Shown here: in pieces, positions 10,614 through 18,355 of the stretch
Numbering within the stretch: position 1 is the first letter of the stretch
Layout of the letters: every line of letters starts with the position of its first letter
NCBI GenBank assembly: GCA_009676745.1
Contig: CP046062.1
Coordinates: 1,597,501-1,661,500, forward strand
DNA from: Leuconostoc mesenteroides subsp. mesenteroides
Lineage (GTDB): Bacteria > Bacillota > Bacilli > Lactobacillales > Lactobacillaceae
DNA length: 64,000 nt
Direction of reading: 5' to 3'
Program-made: the position numbers and the translations under genes
Notes under the pieces: generated by a model
What the model saw: the letters and a program-made list of their open reading frames with translations, nothing else
Database searches by the model: none
Told to the model about the DNA's origin: nothing

Positions 10614-10725
10614 TTTTTTTCCTTTTGGTTTTTAATTATGATTTTTAGTAAAAATACATTATAATCAAAAATTCGATATTCTTATTATACCGTATTTTAA
10701 GCATTATTCATCTAAAAATAAATAA

Positions 10726-10900
10726 GCTCGTCTCTTGTTTTCATCAACAAAGAGACGAGCCTAGCCCGCGGTACCACTCTAATAGCTTTCGCCACTCAAA
10801 TTTATTAACTTCAGACTCCTAGTACGCGCCGTTTTGACTATGGCTTGACTCTCATCAACTCAAGCTCGCTTCATCATAGCTTCCAAACTTCTTTACTTAT
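10726..10900 (-). promoter_or_regulatory. T-box leader of argS
   Basis: On the minus strand the conserved T-box core GAGTGGTACCGCGG is at about 10780-10766. It is followed by a strong terminator stem (CAAAGAGACGAGC at 10760-10748 read in reverse, with GCTCGTCTCTTG at 10737-10726) and a T-rich tail. The upstream part should contain stem I and the specifier loop. I could not place the Arg codon with confidence. The leader begins close to the 3' end of the upstream small gene and its 5' end is approximate. Confidence 0.85.
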
Positions 10901-11162
10901 CTTCGTCTTTTACAGATTTTTCGGGTACAGGGCCATGTTTGATTACTTCAACCTCATCCATACGAACAACAGCGCGGTGGTTCATTTCGTTAACTGCTGG
11001 TTGGTCAGCCGCCGCATTTTCCGTAATTTCAACTAATAATGAATTTTCATAAATCTTTTCAACTTGACCTGTAAAAGGTTTTTCTAAGTTACCATAAGCT
11101 GGTGCTAATAAAACATCTCCAAGGTTAAATCCAGAGGTATTTTCTTCTACTTCTTCTGCCAT
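10893..11162 (-). CDS. small DUF2187-like protein
   Basis: Acidic 89-residue protein starting MAEEVEENTSGFNLGDVLLAPAYG. The centre looks like a small beta-barrel (GDVLLAPAYG, TGQVEKIYENSLLVEI, RAVVRMDEVEVI), compatible with the DUF2187 / KOW-like small proteins of Firmicutes. The match is by pattern only and no function is known to me. The ATG at 11162 is preferred over one at 11174, because the GGAGG site lies between them, 5 nt before the second. The 3' end touches the presumed start of the argS T-box. Confidence 0.7.
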   Translation of the reverse strand: MAEEVEENTSGFNLGDVLLAPAYGNLEKPFTGQVEKIYENSLLVEITENAAADQPAVNEMNHRAVVRMDEVEVIKHGPVPEKSVKDEDK

Positions 11163-11216
11163 GTTTGCCTCCATTTTAACGTTATTTAACAGTTCATTTT
11201 AGCATAAAACAAATGT

Positions 11217-12422
11217 TTATGCGAGTGTTTTAATTACCCTATCTAATATAGTTCGCGCAATATCAATTTTGGGTAACATTTCAATTTTTTCCGGGTCTTT
11301 ATCACGTGATAGAATTGTTACTTGGTTATTATTAGCGTCAAAGCCGACATTCTCATCACTGACATCATTGGCAACTAAGAAATCTGCATTCTTCTTGGAT
11401 AACTTTTTTTGTGCAAACGCAAGAACATTTTGCGTTTCAGCAGCAAATCCAACAACAAGTTGTCCGTTTTTCTTCATATGACCAATATCCGATAATATGT
11501 CCGGATTTTGAATTAATTCAATTGTTAAATTCTCGTGCCCTACTTTTTTAATTTTGTTTTCAGCCTCTGAAGCAGGCCGATAATCAGATACAGCTGCCGA
11601 ACTGATAAAAATATCTGCGTCAGTAAATTCTTTCATAGCCGCTGCATGCATGTCACGTGTAGAAGTAACAACTATTTCTCGAACGCCATATAACTCTTCT
11701 CGTTTCGTAGTGGTTATAAGCACCACTTTGGCACCTAACTCTGCGCCTGCCTGTGCCAAAGCATAACCCATTTTCCCTGAAGAACGATTTGTTAGGTATC
11801 GTACTGGATCAAGTGCTTCACGTGTTCCGCCAGCTGTAACAACAAGTTTTCTTCCTTCTAACTCACCGCCACGCGCCTGTATACGAATAGCTGCCTGATT
11901 TATAATGGCCACTGGTTCCGGTAGGCGGCCTTGCGACTCATAACCTTCTGCTAAGAAACCAATTGCTGGGTCAATAATAAACCAACCATCACTTTTTAAT
12001 AAATTCAAATTACGTACAACCGCAGCATTGTCTAGCATAACATCGTTCATCGCTGGGGCAATGACTTTAGTCGCAGATGATGCCATTATCGTTGCAGTCA
12101 CAGCATCATCAGCGATACCATTTGCTATTTTTCCAATAATATTGGCAGTAGCCGGGACAACAAATATCATGTCTGCCCACTTAGCCCATTCAATATGAGT
12201 AACTGCAGCACTATCATCACGAAAAAGATTAGTTAATACATCGTGCTTAGACAAAACAGCTAATGTTTGCGCGGTGATAAACTTTTGAGCTGCAGCCGTC
12301 ATGCCCACACGAACACGAGCACCACTTTTAACAAATTCGCGTACTAATGTTGCTGACTTGTAAGCCGAAATACTACCTGTCACCATCACTAATATATTTT
12401 TATTTCTATAGAAATTATTCAT
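11217..12422 (-). CDS. coaBC: bifunctional phosphopantothenoylcysteine decarboxylase / phosphopantothenate-cysteine ligase
   Basis: Two steps of coenzyme A synthesis in one protein of 401 residues. The N-terminal CoaC flavoprotein domain (about 1-185) has the catalytic His in VTHIEWAKWAD, the substrate motif APAMNDVML, and PATANIIGKIANGIADD. The C-terminal CoaB ligase domain carries GGTREALDPVRYLTNRSSG. No ribosome site precedes the ATG at 12422. Instead a perfect minus-strand TATAAT lies at 12435-12430, 7 nt ahead, so the message is probably leaderless. A terminator of the upstream operon lies just before this promoter. Confidence 0.95.
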   Translation of the reverse strand: MNNFYRNKNILVMVTGSISAYKSATLVREFVKSGARVRVGMTAAAQKFITAQTLAVLSKHDVLTNLFRDDSAAVTHIEWAKWADMIFVVPATANIIGKIANGIADDAVTATIMASSATKVIAPAMNDVMLDNAAVVRNLNLLKSDGWFIIDPAIGFLAEGYESQGRLPEPVAIINQAAIRIQARGGELEGRKLVVTAGGTREALDPVRYLTNRSSGKMGYALAQAGAELGAKVVLITTTKREELYGVREIVVTSTRDMHAAAMKEFTDADIFISSAAVSDYRPASEAENKIKKVGHENLTIELIQNPDILSDIGHMKKNGQLVVGFAAETQNVLAFAQKKLSKKNADFLVANDVSDENVGFDANNNQVTILSRDKDPEKIEMLPKIDIARTILDRVIKTLA

Positions 12423-12456
12423 GTCATACATTATATCATGGAATATTTTAAACACG

Positions 12457-12490
12457 AAAAAAAGCGATATTCTAAAAATATCGCTTTTTT
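12457..12490. terminator. bidirectional terminator between coaBC and the LURP-one gene
   Basis: An inverted repeat (GCGATATT / AATATCGC) is flanked by A7 on the left and T6 on the right. It ends the minus-strand operon 14159-12491 and separates it from coaBC. Confidence 0.85.
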
Positions 12491-12988
12491 CTATGAACTC
12501 GTAGAACTAGAACTATGGGCTTGTGCCTTAACATAATCAATTGCTACCACTACAGCCACAACAACAGATTCCAAAGACTCGTCTTCAATTGTCATGTCAT
12601 AGGTACTTGTCATTGCCAACCAACGCTGATCAACAGAACCAATTGCACGTCCATCTTGCATGATAGTAAAATTCATGTCCCAGATATTACCTTCGACACT
12701 TAAACCAAGTCCCTCAATTTCGTATCTTGGTTTAAAAAAGGAAAAACGTTTAATAATTTCAACTTCTTCCGGAAATTCATTAATAACTAACTTAAACTTT
12801 GGTAAAAAAGCAAACATTTGATGCGTTAAACGCGCAATAGGTATACTGTTTGAATCCAGAATATCAAAGTACTTTGGTATACTAAATGTACTACCAGAAA
12901 CCGTGTAACATGTATTTTCATTGTCGTCGGTTATATCAAACTTTCCGCCCAAAGAAAACAAATGTTGTTTCATCAGTAAATGTTTCAT
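12491..12988 (-). CDS. LURP-one-related (YxjI/tubby-like) protein
   Basis: The 165-residue protein matches the YxjI / LURP-one-related family, whose fold resembles tubby and phospholipid scramblases. A regular series of beta strands is visible: QHLFSLGGKFDITDD, IPKYFDILDS, KFKLVINEFPEEVEIIKRF, PRYEIEGLGLSVEGNIWDMNF, QRWLAMTSTYDM. These are followed by a C-terminal hydrophobic helix (SVVVAVVVAIDYVKAQA) and a Ser-rich tail. The biochemical role is unknown. AAGGA precedes the ATG, which overlaps the stop of the SPFH gene by 4 bp, so the two are translationally coupled. Together with the NfeD-like gene this suggests a membrane-associated function. Confidence 0.8.
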   Translation of the reverse strand: MKHLLMKQHLFSLGGKFDITDDNENTCYTVSGSTFSIPKYFDILDSNSIPIARLTHQMFAFLPKFKLVINEFPEEVEIIKRFSFFKPRYEIEGLGLSVEGNIWDMNFTIMQDGRAIGSVDQRWLAMTSTYDMTIEDESLESVVVAVVVAIDYVKAQAHSSSSTSS

Positions 12989-13800
12989 TTAAGTCCTTTT
13001 TCTAGTAATTTACCAGCAACTGGTATTTGGCCCAATTGGTCTACTTCCTGACCATTCACAACTACCAAATTACTAGATGATTCAGCCAAAGTTGAGAAAG
13101 CATTGATTGACTGATTTTGGAAGTACTTATCATCAGCACCAGCTAGACCAGCTTGAACAGTGTCAATACGATATTTTTCAGCTTCAGCACGCGTTTTTGT
13201 GGCGTCAGCTTCAGCCTTGGCAGTAGCCATCAGGGCATCATTTTTAGCTTTCGTTGTTAATTCAATTGAACGTGCTTCACCTTCAGCCTTAGCAATTGTG
13301 GCAACTCGCTCACGATCTGCCGTTAATTGTTTATCCATCGCCTCCTGAATTGAAGCAGAAGGGCGTAATTCATCAATATTGATACGATCAACATTGATAC
13401 CATACGTATTCGTTAAATCACCAATGGCAGTGGCTAATTGGACGTTAATTTTGGTTGTAGAGCCAAGCGCTTCATTCAACTCCATGCGACCAATAATATC
13501 ACGTAAGTGTCCACGCACAAGTTGTGCCATAGATTCAACTGAATCTGTGTTTTCATACATGTATTTCACCGCGTCAGTCACATGATAATTTAAAGTAACA
13601 CTTGCCTTAATATCAGCATTATCGGCAGTAATCACTGAGTAATCAGGCAAACGTAGTGGACGCATAGCCAAACTTACCTTACGAATTTTTTGAAAGAACG
13701 GAATATAAAAATGTAATCCAGCCTCTCTTCGAGCACGATATTTTCCCAATGTCTCTACGAGTCCCGCATTATTCTGCGGAACAATCTTAAAAAAAAGCAT
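12985..13800 (-). CDS. SPFH/stomatin-like (band 7) protein without N-terminal membrane anchor
   Basis: SPFH-domain protein of 271 residues. The band 7 domain begins almost at residue 1 (FKIVPQNNAGLVETLGKY, GLHFYIPFFQKI). It includes a typical DNADIKASVTLNYHVTD strand pair and AMDKQLTADRERVATIAKAEGEA, followed by a long Ala/Glu/Lys-rich helix (about 150-220). Family members usually carry an N-terminal hydrophobic hairpin before this point, and none is present here. The start is fixed by GGGAGA just upstream, so this is not an annotation error. Neighbours are an NfeD-like RHH protein upstream and a LURP-one protein downstream. Confidence 0.9.
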   Translation of the reverse strand: MLFFKIVPQNNAGLVETLGKYRARREAGLHFYIPFFQKIRKVSLAMRPLRLPDYSVITADNADIKASVTLNYHVTDAVKYMYENTDSVESMAQLVRGHLRDIIGRMELNEALGSTTKINVQLATAIGDLTNTYGINVDRINIDELRPSASIQEAMDKQLTADRERVATIAKAEGEARSIELTTKAKNDALMATAKAEADATKTRAEAEKYRIDTVQAGLAGADDKYFQNQSINAFSTLAESSSNLVVVNGQEVDQLGQIPVAGKLLEKGLK

Positions 13801-13811
13801 AACTTCTCCCT

Positions 13812-14159
13812 CTAATCTTTCATGATTTGCCGTAATGTCAATATATTCCCGTTTGCCTCGAGAATCACGTAATCTTCATTACTTTTAGCAACAGCACTAT
13901 TATCAATCAAATATCGATAATAGATACCAGAAACATTGACTAAACCGCTCTTAATGTCAATATCTCTACCTGGAATAACCTGACCTACAAATTGACGATC
14001 CTCAAAGTCGCTTGGATGATAGTTAGCCATCAGTAATTGCGTGATATAATTATTTAATGACCGCCCTTCCTTACTAGCCTGTTCCGCCAAAAACTCATGT
14101 AGTTTTGGATCAATTCTTAATGGTATGTTGCCTGACTTCATGTTTTTTTCTTTAACCAT
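13812..14159 (-). CDS. ribbon-helix-helix (HicB-like) protein with NfeD-like C-terminal domain
   Basis: Protein of 115 residues with two parts. Residues about 7-45 (NIPLRIDPKLHEFLAEQASKE, then GRSLNNYITQLL) form a ribbon-helix-helix DNA-binding motif of the HicB/Arc type. Residues about 55-112 (VGQVIPGRDIDIKSGLVNVSG, IYYRYLIDNSAVAKSNEDYV, ILEANGNILTLRQI) have the strand and turn pattern of the small OB-fold at the C-terminus of NfeD proteins. NfeD genes are classically paired with stomatin/SPFH genes, and an SPFH gene starts 12 bp downstream. No HicA-type toxin is adjacent. The RHH call is firm; the NfeD-like call is inferred. The start is uncertain (ATG at 14159 or 14141). Confidence 0.65.
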   Translation of the reverse strand: MVKEKNMKSGNIPLRIDPKLHEFLAEQASKEGRSLNNYITQLLMANYHPSDFEDRQFVGQVIPGRDIDIKSGLVNVSGIYYRYLIDNSAVAKSNEDYVILEANGNILTLRQIMKD

Positions 14160-14216
14160 ATCTTTATGATATCACAATTAAATCATTTTGCAATTACTAA
14201 ATTATTTTTAGATAAT

Positions 14217-14251
14217 AAAAACGCCTAACTATTATGAGCTAGGCGTTTTTT
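14217..14251. terminator. terminator of the csbD gene
   Basis: Stem AAAAACGCCTA / TAGGCGTTTTT 10 bp after the CsbD stop, with a T-run on the minus strand. Confidence 0.85.
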
Positions 14252-14260
14252 ACTTGTTAA

Positions 14261-14464
14261 TTACTTTTTATCATTCTTTAAATTGTCAATACTATCTTTG
14301 ACAGCATCTTTAGCTTCCGTTACAGCATCCTTGGCTTTTCCAAACAAGCCTTGTGCCTTACCTTCTGCTTCACGTTGCTTATCACCGGTAACCTTGCCTT
14401 CAACTTCTTTTGCTTTACCAGCAACCTTGTCCTTAGCATTATCAAACTTTTCTTCAACTGACAT
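14261..14464 (-). CDS. CsbD family stress-response protein
   Basis: Small, very hydrophilic protein of 67 residues, rich in Lys, Ala, Asp and Glu. It has the CsbD-type repeats [19 protein letters not shown] and [17 protein letters not shown]. CsbD proteins are abundant general-stress proteins with no known biochemical activity. AAGGAG sits 9 nt before the ATG and a terminator follows the stop, so it is a monocistronic unit. Confidence 0.9.
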   Translation of the reverse strand: MSVEEKFDNAKDKVAGKAKEVEGKVTGDKQREAEGKAQGLFGKAKDAVTEAKDAVKDSIDNLKNDKK

Positions 14465-14676
14465 ATAATACGTTCTCCTTGAGGTTTATTTGATGTTACA
14501 AATTCATTGTAACATTTCTACAAAAAAATGACAGTAAAAAGAACTATTATGGAAATCTGACCTAACTTGTCGCATTGAAAGTTATAATTGTCAGGGTAAT
14601 TGATCAATTGAAAGCCACGAGATTATTTCATGTCTACACAGAAAAATCTTCCCATTCAATCAACTACCTTATATTC

Positions 14677-14711
14677 AAAAAAACCACGTGGCATGAGCGG
14701 ACACGTGGTTT
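14677..14711 (-). terminator. orphan minus-strand terminator
   Basis: Perfect 10-bp stem AAACCACGTG / CACGTGGTTT with an 11-nt loop. Read on the minus strand it is followed by T7. No gene ends here, so it either terminates an unrecognised transcript coming from the right or is a relic. Confidence 0.6.
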
Positions 14712-15110
14712 AAAGATTAGAGTTCTGGTTTCCGTGGCAAATAAAAAATCGAAAACCATACACATATTTTAGTTTTATTTATCGCATAATACAACAACCT
14801 TTGCTAGGCAATCTCACTTGGTTTGTTCAAAAATAGTTACAAATAATTTTTATTAATTCTTTATTGACGCAGATATCACTTATTCAGTGCATTCGTTAAT
14901 CGTTTTAAACAAGAAACCGTTTATTACATATGTACGATGCCCCCGAAGGGAAGAAGCAATACATTTTGGGAGTGTATTTAATAATTTCTAGGGACATCTT
15001 ACCTAAATGTTAGCACGCTAATGACATTTTCTCTAGTAATAACACTTATAACAGCTAATTAGCCCGTCAATCATCGTGTATCCATATCAATTAAAGTTCC
15101 ATACAAAATA

Positions 15111-15146
15111 AATACCGACCAGGATGTTTTCTGGCCGGTATTTTTT
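15111..15146 (+). terminator. orphan plus-strand terminator
   Basis: Stem AATACCG-a-CCAG / CTGG-c-CGGTATT with one mismatch, followed by T6 on the plus strand. No plus-strand gene precedes it within 600 bp. Confidence 0.6.
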
Positions 15147-15566
15147 GGAATGAGTTTCACTCTTTCTATTTGAGATATTTACTCAAAACAATTTCTTCCC
15201 CATGCATAAAGCATATCATGAAACACCAATAGAAAATTCAATTGTCCATTATTAAAATTAACTTATTGAAATGAAATCTAATTATTATTTTAAATATAAA
15301 AATATCCAAACTATAGCAAAAAAAGCACCCGAAGATACCTTTTTTAGCAATCCAAATAACGGTGTTATGATTTTGTATATTAATCAAGTTTCAGGAAATT
15401 ACATAATGCATCTGGATCACTACGAGCTAAATGGTAACATACTAAAACTGTCTTGTCACTAAAACATTTGTACGATTATGAAAACTAGAAATATATTCGT
15501 CTTTATAAATCAACTTGTTCATTAAAATACTGTAGCTATTCATTCTAATTGCAAACTGTTAACAAC

Positions 15567-15609
15567 AAAAAAAGCAAGACTTAATTTCTCACTCAAGAAA
15601 AAGCCTTGC
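15567..15609 (-). terminator. orphan minus-strand terminator, possible 3' end of a small RNA
   Basis: Minus-strand hairpin GCAAG-g-CTT-TTTCT ... AGAAA-tt-AAG-t-CTTGC followed by T7. No open reading frame with a ribosome site ends here. About 50-100 bp upstream on the same strand are a possible promoter and a cre-like site. Confidence 0.6.
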
Positions 15610-16085
15610 AAACTCAGTAATTCTCGGCTTACCAAGTTTATCGATAAACATATATAATGAATATCATTTTTGTAAACATCTTGGTAACGCTTACATAATG
15701 ATTATATACATTTTTAATATGATTGGCAATAATTATTTTGCATAATGTCTCATTGATATTTACCACTGAATTTTAGTTTGGTGATTATAGTTTATCAGAA
15801 GTTATTTCCAATCTAACCACCAATAAATAATTTGACATCCACTACAACAATGATAAGCGGATAAGAAACTGTCTGTAAAAACTTCAACTCAATACTGAGA
15901 TCTTGTTGATCAGTTAACCACTTAAATTTCATGCCATTATTTGAGTACTATCCGTGTTTTGGCACATAACTCCCCCTCAATGTCATTTAGTTTTATGGTC
16001 GTGCTTATAAAGGACCTATACTTTATAGAACTCCCTAAAGCAGTGTAGCAAATAACCTTATTCTACTTTAGACTATTATGCATGC

Positions 16086-16114
16086 TTGCAGTATACTTTC
16101 TCAATTGTTATACT
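16086..16114 (+). promoter_or_regulatory. promoter of the small membrane protein gene
   Basis: TTGCAG (16086-16091), 17-bp spacer, TATACT (16109-16114), about 50 bp before the start codon. Confidence 0.7.
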
Positions 16115-16162
16115 GTAGTTTCATATGCAACAATCTACATTATAAATATTTGGGAGAAAATA

Positions 16163-16504
16163 ATGGAAGAAAACGAAAAGAATGTGCCAGAAAATGTTAA
16201 AGGTTGGAATTGGGGCGCATTTGCGTATACTATTTTTTGGGGAATTGGAAACAAGACGTACCTGCCTTTATTATGTTTAATTCCCGTTTTTAATTTCGTT
16301 TGGGCTTTTGTGTGCGGATTTAAAGGCAATGAATGGGCATGGCAAAAAGGTAATTACAAAGATGTCGAAACATTTAAGGCTGTACAATCCACATGGAACC
16401 GTGCGGGATTAGCAAATTTCATCGTTGGCATCGCATTTTTACTGGTTTACCTCATATTTATTGTTGTGCTTATATCATCAGCAACGAACGCAAAAAATTT
16501 TTAA
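16163..16504 (+). CDS. small integral membrane protein, function unknown
   Basis: Protein of 113 residues. A Trp-rich amphipathic segment (NVKGWNWGAFAYTIFWGIGN) leads into a hydrophobic helix (about 33-52, TYLPLLCLIPVFNFVWAFVCG). A short soluble stretch with GNEWAWQKGNYKD follows, then a second membrane helix near the C-terminus (IVGIAFLLVYLIFIVVLIS). This layout recurs in small Firmicute membrane proteins of unknown function. GGGAGA lies 6 nt before the ATG at 16163, which fixes this start over an upstream in-frame ATG. It has its own promoter and terminator. Confidence 0.8.
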   Translation: MEENEKNVPENVKGWNWGAFAYTIFWGIGNKTYLPLLCLIPVFNFVWAFVCGFKGNEWAWQKGNYKDVETFKAVQSTWNRAGLANFIVGIAFLLVYLIFIVVLISSATNAKNF

Positions 16505-16534
16505 CAGCCAACTAAAAAATTAATAACGAACAAT

Positions 16535-16569
16535 AAAAAGCCGACTAGTATTAATCTAGTCGGCTTTTT
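16535..16569. terminator. bidirectional terminator after the small membrane protein
   Basis: Perfect 14-bp stem AAAAAGCCGACTAG / CTAGTCGGCTTTTT. The first 13 bases of each arm match the terminator at 46496-46540 (AAAAAGCCGACTA / TAGTCGGCTTTTT). Confidence 0.9.
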
Positions 16570-17086
16570 AACGAGTTTCATTTTAATAACTGTCTTTGAA
16601 ATTCAACTCCCCCATTGCTTCATGGTAACACAACTATGCATATTTAATTATATAGTTTTGGAATATTCATACAAAAATCTTAGCAGAATTCATAACAAAT
16701 CGAGAAATATCTTGGTGTTTGCCTACCCAATGACGTTAAATTTAATTCTGCTATGTCCCCAATTTATGCAAATTAAAAGCCTAACAGGTTCCACAACTGA
16801 TAGCCAGAAACACTTAAGGGAGTAAGTCACTCTGTAAAATGGAATGCCTGTCAGACCATACATTCATTATACATGATGATTTGTTAAAAATGTAACAAAC
16901 TGTCGTGTTTTAAACATCGCTACCAAAACTGTATAATGTTTATTTTTTTAGTCGAAAGCACTAATGTCCATTCGGTGGTTTATTCATTGAAAGAAAAATA
17001 ATGCCTTTTTGATAGTGAGTTAAAAAATAAAACCAAAAATACCAACCGTAAATTCATCTGATTGAACGTTTTTATTATATTTAAAT
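16570..17086. other. intergenic stretch, nothing recognised
   Basis: AT-rich, about 520 bp. A 67-codon open frame at 16622-16825 has no ribosome site or motif. I see no hairpin or promoter that I would defend. Confidence 0.5.
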
Positions 17087-17371
17087 TTAAAACCACTCAT
17101 CATCTACTGCTCTTTGTAATGTCATTGGGCCAGTTTGCGATTTAATCACAAAATCATCTGATGTTAATCCCGTCCTCTTTACAAAATTTGTAATGAAAGT
17201 GCTGATATCTGTATTGGGATCATCATTTGTGCGTAAGGTTACAAGATAGTGTTTACTTTCGGGATTACTCCAGATGCCTAAATCACTCAGCGCATCCAAG
17301 TCTAATCTGCTAATTGAGTTATCAATTGTAATTTTATATTGTCGGCGATGCAAAACATTACTTATTCCCAT
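17087..17371 (-). CDS. hypothetical protein, 94 residues
   Basis: Not recognised. It is a soluble mixed alpha/beta protein with YKITIDNSISRLDLDALSDLG, then HYLVTLRTNDDPNTDISTFI, and ends in TLQRAVDDEWF. AGGAG lies 6 nt before the ATG, which supports a real gene. It stands alone, with no terminator or operon partner evident. Function cannot be inferred from neighbours. Confidence 0.7.
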   Translation of the reverse strand: MGISNVLHRRQYKITIDNSISRLDLDALSDLGIWSNPESKHYLVTLRTNDDPNTDISTFITNFVKRTGLTSDDFVIKSQTGPMTLQRAVDDEWF

Positions 17372-17619
17372 GATAGTCTCCTATGATTACTTATTCTGAT
17401 ATTAAATACCTAAAAAATATCATGAAAACGCTTTCTTGTCAAACAAACAAATTTTATTCGCTTTTTCTTATTTTATATTTTGCCAAATCTATCAGTAAAA
17501 CCATCAATAATTAATGTGATTAAATATGTTTCAAACAAAGGTATAGCCACAAAAAATACTTGCATCACGTTAGATAGCATCGAAATTTTATCTTCTAGTC
17601 CCCCAATTCCCCAGATAGC

Positions 17620-17652
17620 AAAAAACAACGCCCAGATCAGACGTTGTTTTTT
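17620..17652. terminator. terminator of the ecsA-ecsB-trmB unit
   Basis: Stem AAAAAACAACG / CGTTGTTTTTT about 35 bp after the trmB stop, with T-runs in both directions. Confidence 0.85.
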
Positions 17653-17683
17653 GTTTGTATAATGCTCTGTAATCCTTGTGAAT

Positions 17684-18343
17684 CTAAAAGTGGGCTTTTA
17701 TCTTATAAATTGGTTGACCTTTAGCCATAAACTTCTGTTCATACTCGGTCTCAACATTCCCTTGTACCTTATCTTCATCAGCATGCAAATCCAACGTGTA
17801 ATCTTCCGATGCCCATCGCATGCCAAAGTCCATAAAACTAACCATTGAATACTCAAATAAATGACGATTATCTGTTTTGAACTCAACTTCGCCATGATCT
17901 GGCAAAACCGCTTCATAAGATTTCAAGAATGACTTATAAGTTAATCGACGGGATTCATGACGCTTTTTTGGCCAAGGATCAGAAAAGTTCAAGTAAACTT
18001 TGCTAACTTCTCCCTTCTCAAAATATGTCTCAACACCATTTCCATTACCATAAATATAACGTAAATTTGGTAATGTACCGACTTGATCAAAGCTCTTACG
18101 CGCTGCAATGGCAATTGCCGTTTCTTGAATTTCCATACCAATATAATTAATTTCCGGATGTGCCAAGGCCATGCCAAGAATAAACTGCCCTTTACCAGAA
18201 CCAATCTCCAGATGTATTGGTTGTTCTTGATCAAATAATGATTGCCATTGTCCAATTTGTGCCGTTGCACGATCTTGACCAATCACTATATCTGAATGCT
18301 CAGCTAGCCAATCGCTAGCCCAAGGTTTTGAGCGTAAATGCAT
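17684..18343 (-). CDS. trmB: tRNA (guanine-N7-)-methyltransferase
   Basis: SAM-dependent enzyme forming m7G46 in tRNA. It has 219 residues. The SAM-binding motif EIGSGKGQFILGMA is near residue 47, and the family motif YLNFSDPWPKKRHESRRL near residue 120. ACGGAG precedes the ATG. It starts 12 bp after the ecsB stop in the same direction, probably as the third gene of an ecsA-ecsB-trmB unit. Confidence 0.96.
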   Translation of the reverse strand: MHLRSKPWASDWLAEHSDIVIGQDRATAQIGQWQSLFDQEQPIHLEIGSGKGQFILGMALAHPEINYIGMEIQETAIAIAARKSFDQVGTLPNLRYIYGNGNGVETYFEKGEVSKVYLNFSDPWPKKRHESRRLTYKSFLKSYEAVLPDHGEVEFKTDNRHLFEYSMVSFMDFGMRWASEDYTLDLHADEDKVQGNVETEYEQKFMAKGQPIYKIKAHF

Positions 18344-18355
18344 AAAATTTCTCCG

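Larger units (their letters stand above)
14465..16080. other. 1.6-kb gene-poor stretch with orphan hairpins
   Basis: No convincing gene is visible. There are three orphan hairpins (14677-14711, 15111-15146 and 15567-15609, listed separately). An open frame of 63 codons at 15271-15462 lacks a ribosome site and recognisable motifs. A cre-like site lies at 15682-15695. Composition is AT-rich. It may be eroded former coding DNA or may host small RNAs. Confidence 0.6.

Noticed and set aside
13812..14159. HicAB toxin-antitoxin module
   Set aside because: Only the HicB-like RHH motif is present. No HicA-sized gene lies on either side, and the C-terminal half fits an NfeD-like domain better.
14930..15000. 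Possible riboswitch (CCCCCGAAGGG, then AATACA/TGTATT hairpin)
   Set aside because: It does not match a riboswitch class that I can identify, and no gene lies downstream within 1 kb.
15271..15462. 63-codon frame in the gene-poor region
   Set aside because: No ribosome site, no promoter, no terminator and no motif.
16622..16825. 67-codon frame downstream of the small membrane protein
   Set aside because: No ribosome site; codon use and composition look non-coding.
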